Source: Chara braunii | Taxonomy: Eukaryota > Streptophyta > Charophyceae > Charales > Characeae | Direction: 5' to 3' | NCBI GenBank assembly: GCA_003427395.1 | Contig: BFEA01000619.1 | Location: 353,523-394,793 of the forward strand | Length of the DNA stretch: 41,271 nucleotides | In this document: positions 41,216 through 41,271 of the stretch, in pieces | Layout: each line of letters opens with the position of its first letter | Position numbering within the stretch: the stretch's first letter is position 1 | Position numbers and translations under genes: made by a program | Notes under the pieces: model-generated | The model's input: only the letters and a program-made list of their open reading frames with translations | Databases searched by the model: none | Told to the model about the DNA's origin: nothing

Positions 41216-41271
<56 letters not shown>
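41216..41271. repeat. (GA)n microsatellite at the window end
   Basis: Pure GA repeat continuing to the last base, so its full length is unknown. Confidence 0.95.

Overview
The window looks like nuclear DNA of a eukaryote with a large, repeat-rich genome. My best guess is a charophyte (streptophyte) green alga of the Chara type. That guess is inference: it rests on a Penelope-like element with an N-terminal GIY-YIG nuclease, on plant-type LINEs with a CCHC ORF1 and a zf-RVT-like C-terminus, and on a Ty3/gypsy element with an extra ORF after integrase, protein types I associate with Chara. I see no convincing host gene, rRNA, intact tRNA or CRISPR array. The window is almost entirely transposable elements, element tails, microsatellites and unassigned sequence, with one assembly gap (19187-20074).

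Layout. 1-5036: a possible tRNA-derived SINE (543-893) and two pieces of a decayed LINE (990-2510 and 3783-4690). The first piece is split by a minus-strand element tail (1239-1449). 5037-10599: the most interesting object, a nearly complete Penelope-like retroelement with a 14-bp target-site duplication, 82-bp inverted repeats and 515-bp direct repeats. It encodes what was probably one polyprotein: CCHC knuckle, coiled coil, SAP-like domain, acidic stretch, GIY-YIG nuclease, reverse transcriptase. A 38-bp sequencing-library junction adapter sits in its right end. 10612-12483: two short retroelement insertions, one with a 17-bp duplication. 12484-15892: unassigned. 15893-16414: an AT-rich foldback element. 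16415-23235: purine-rich sequence, the gap and a 147-bp tandem repeat. 23236-25506: a Gag-like ORF with no recognisable pol nearby. 27493-34652: a near-complete LINE, poly-A tail included. 34653-38078: GA/GT microsatellites carrying a repeated unit. 38079-40595, minus strand: the end of a Ty3/gypsy element, with integrase followed by an accessory ORF joined to it by an ATGA stop/start overlap. The window ends in a (GA)n tract.

Two themes connect the regions. First, the elements have decayed largely by in-frame nonsense changes that single C-to-T or G-to-A transitions could explain, with few indels. This is what cytosine methylation followed by deamination would produce. Second, a motif close to GGGACGCTGGACCCGGTTTC recurs in the tails of at least four separate retroelement insertions, as if one reverse-transcription machinery recognises a shared 3' end.
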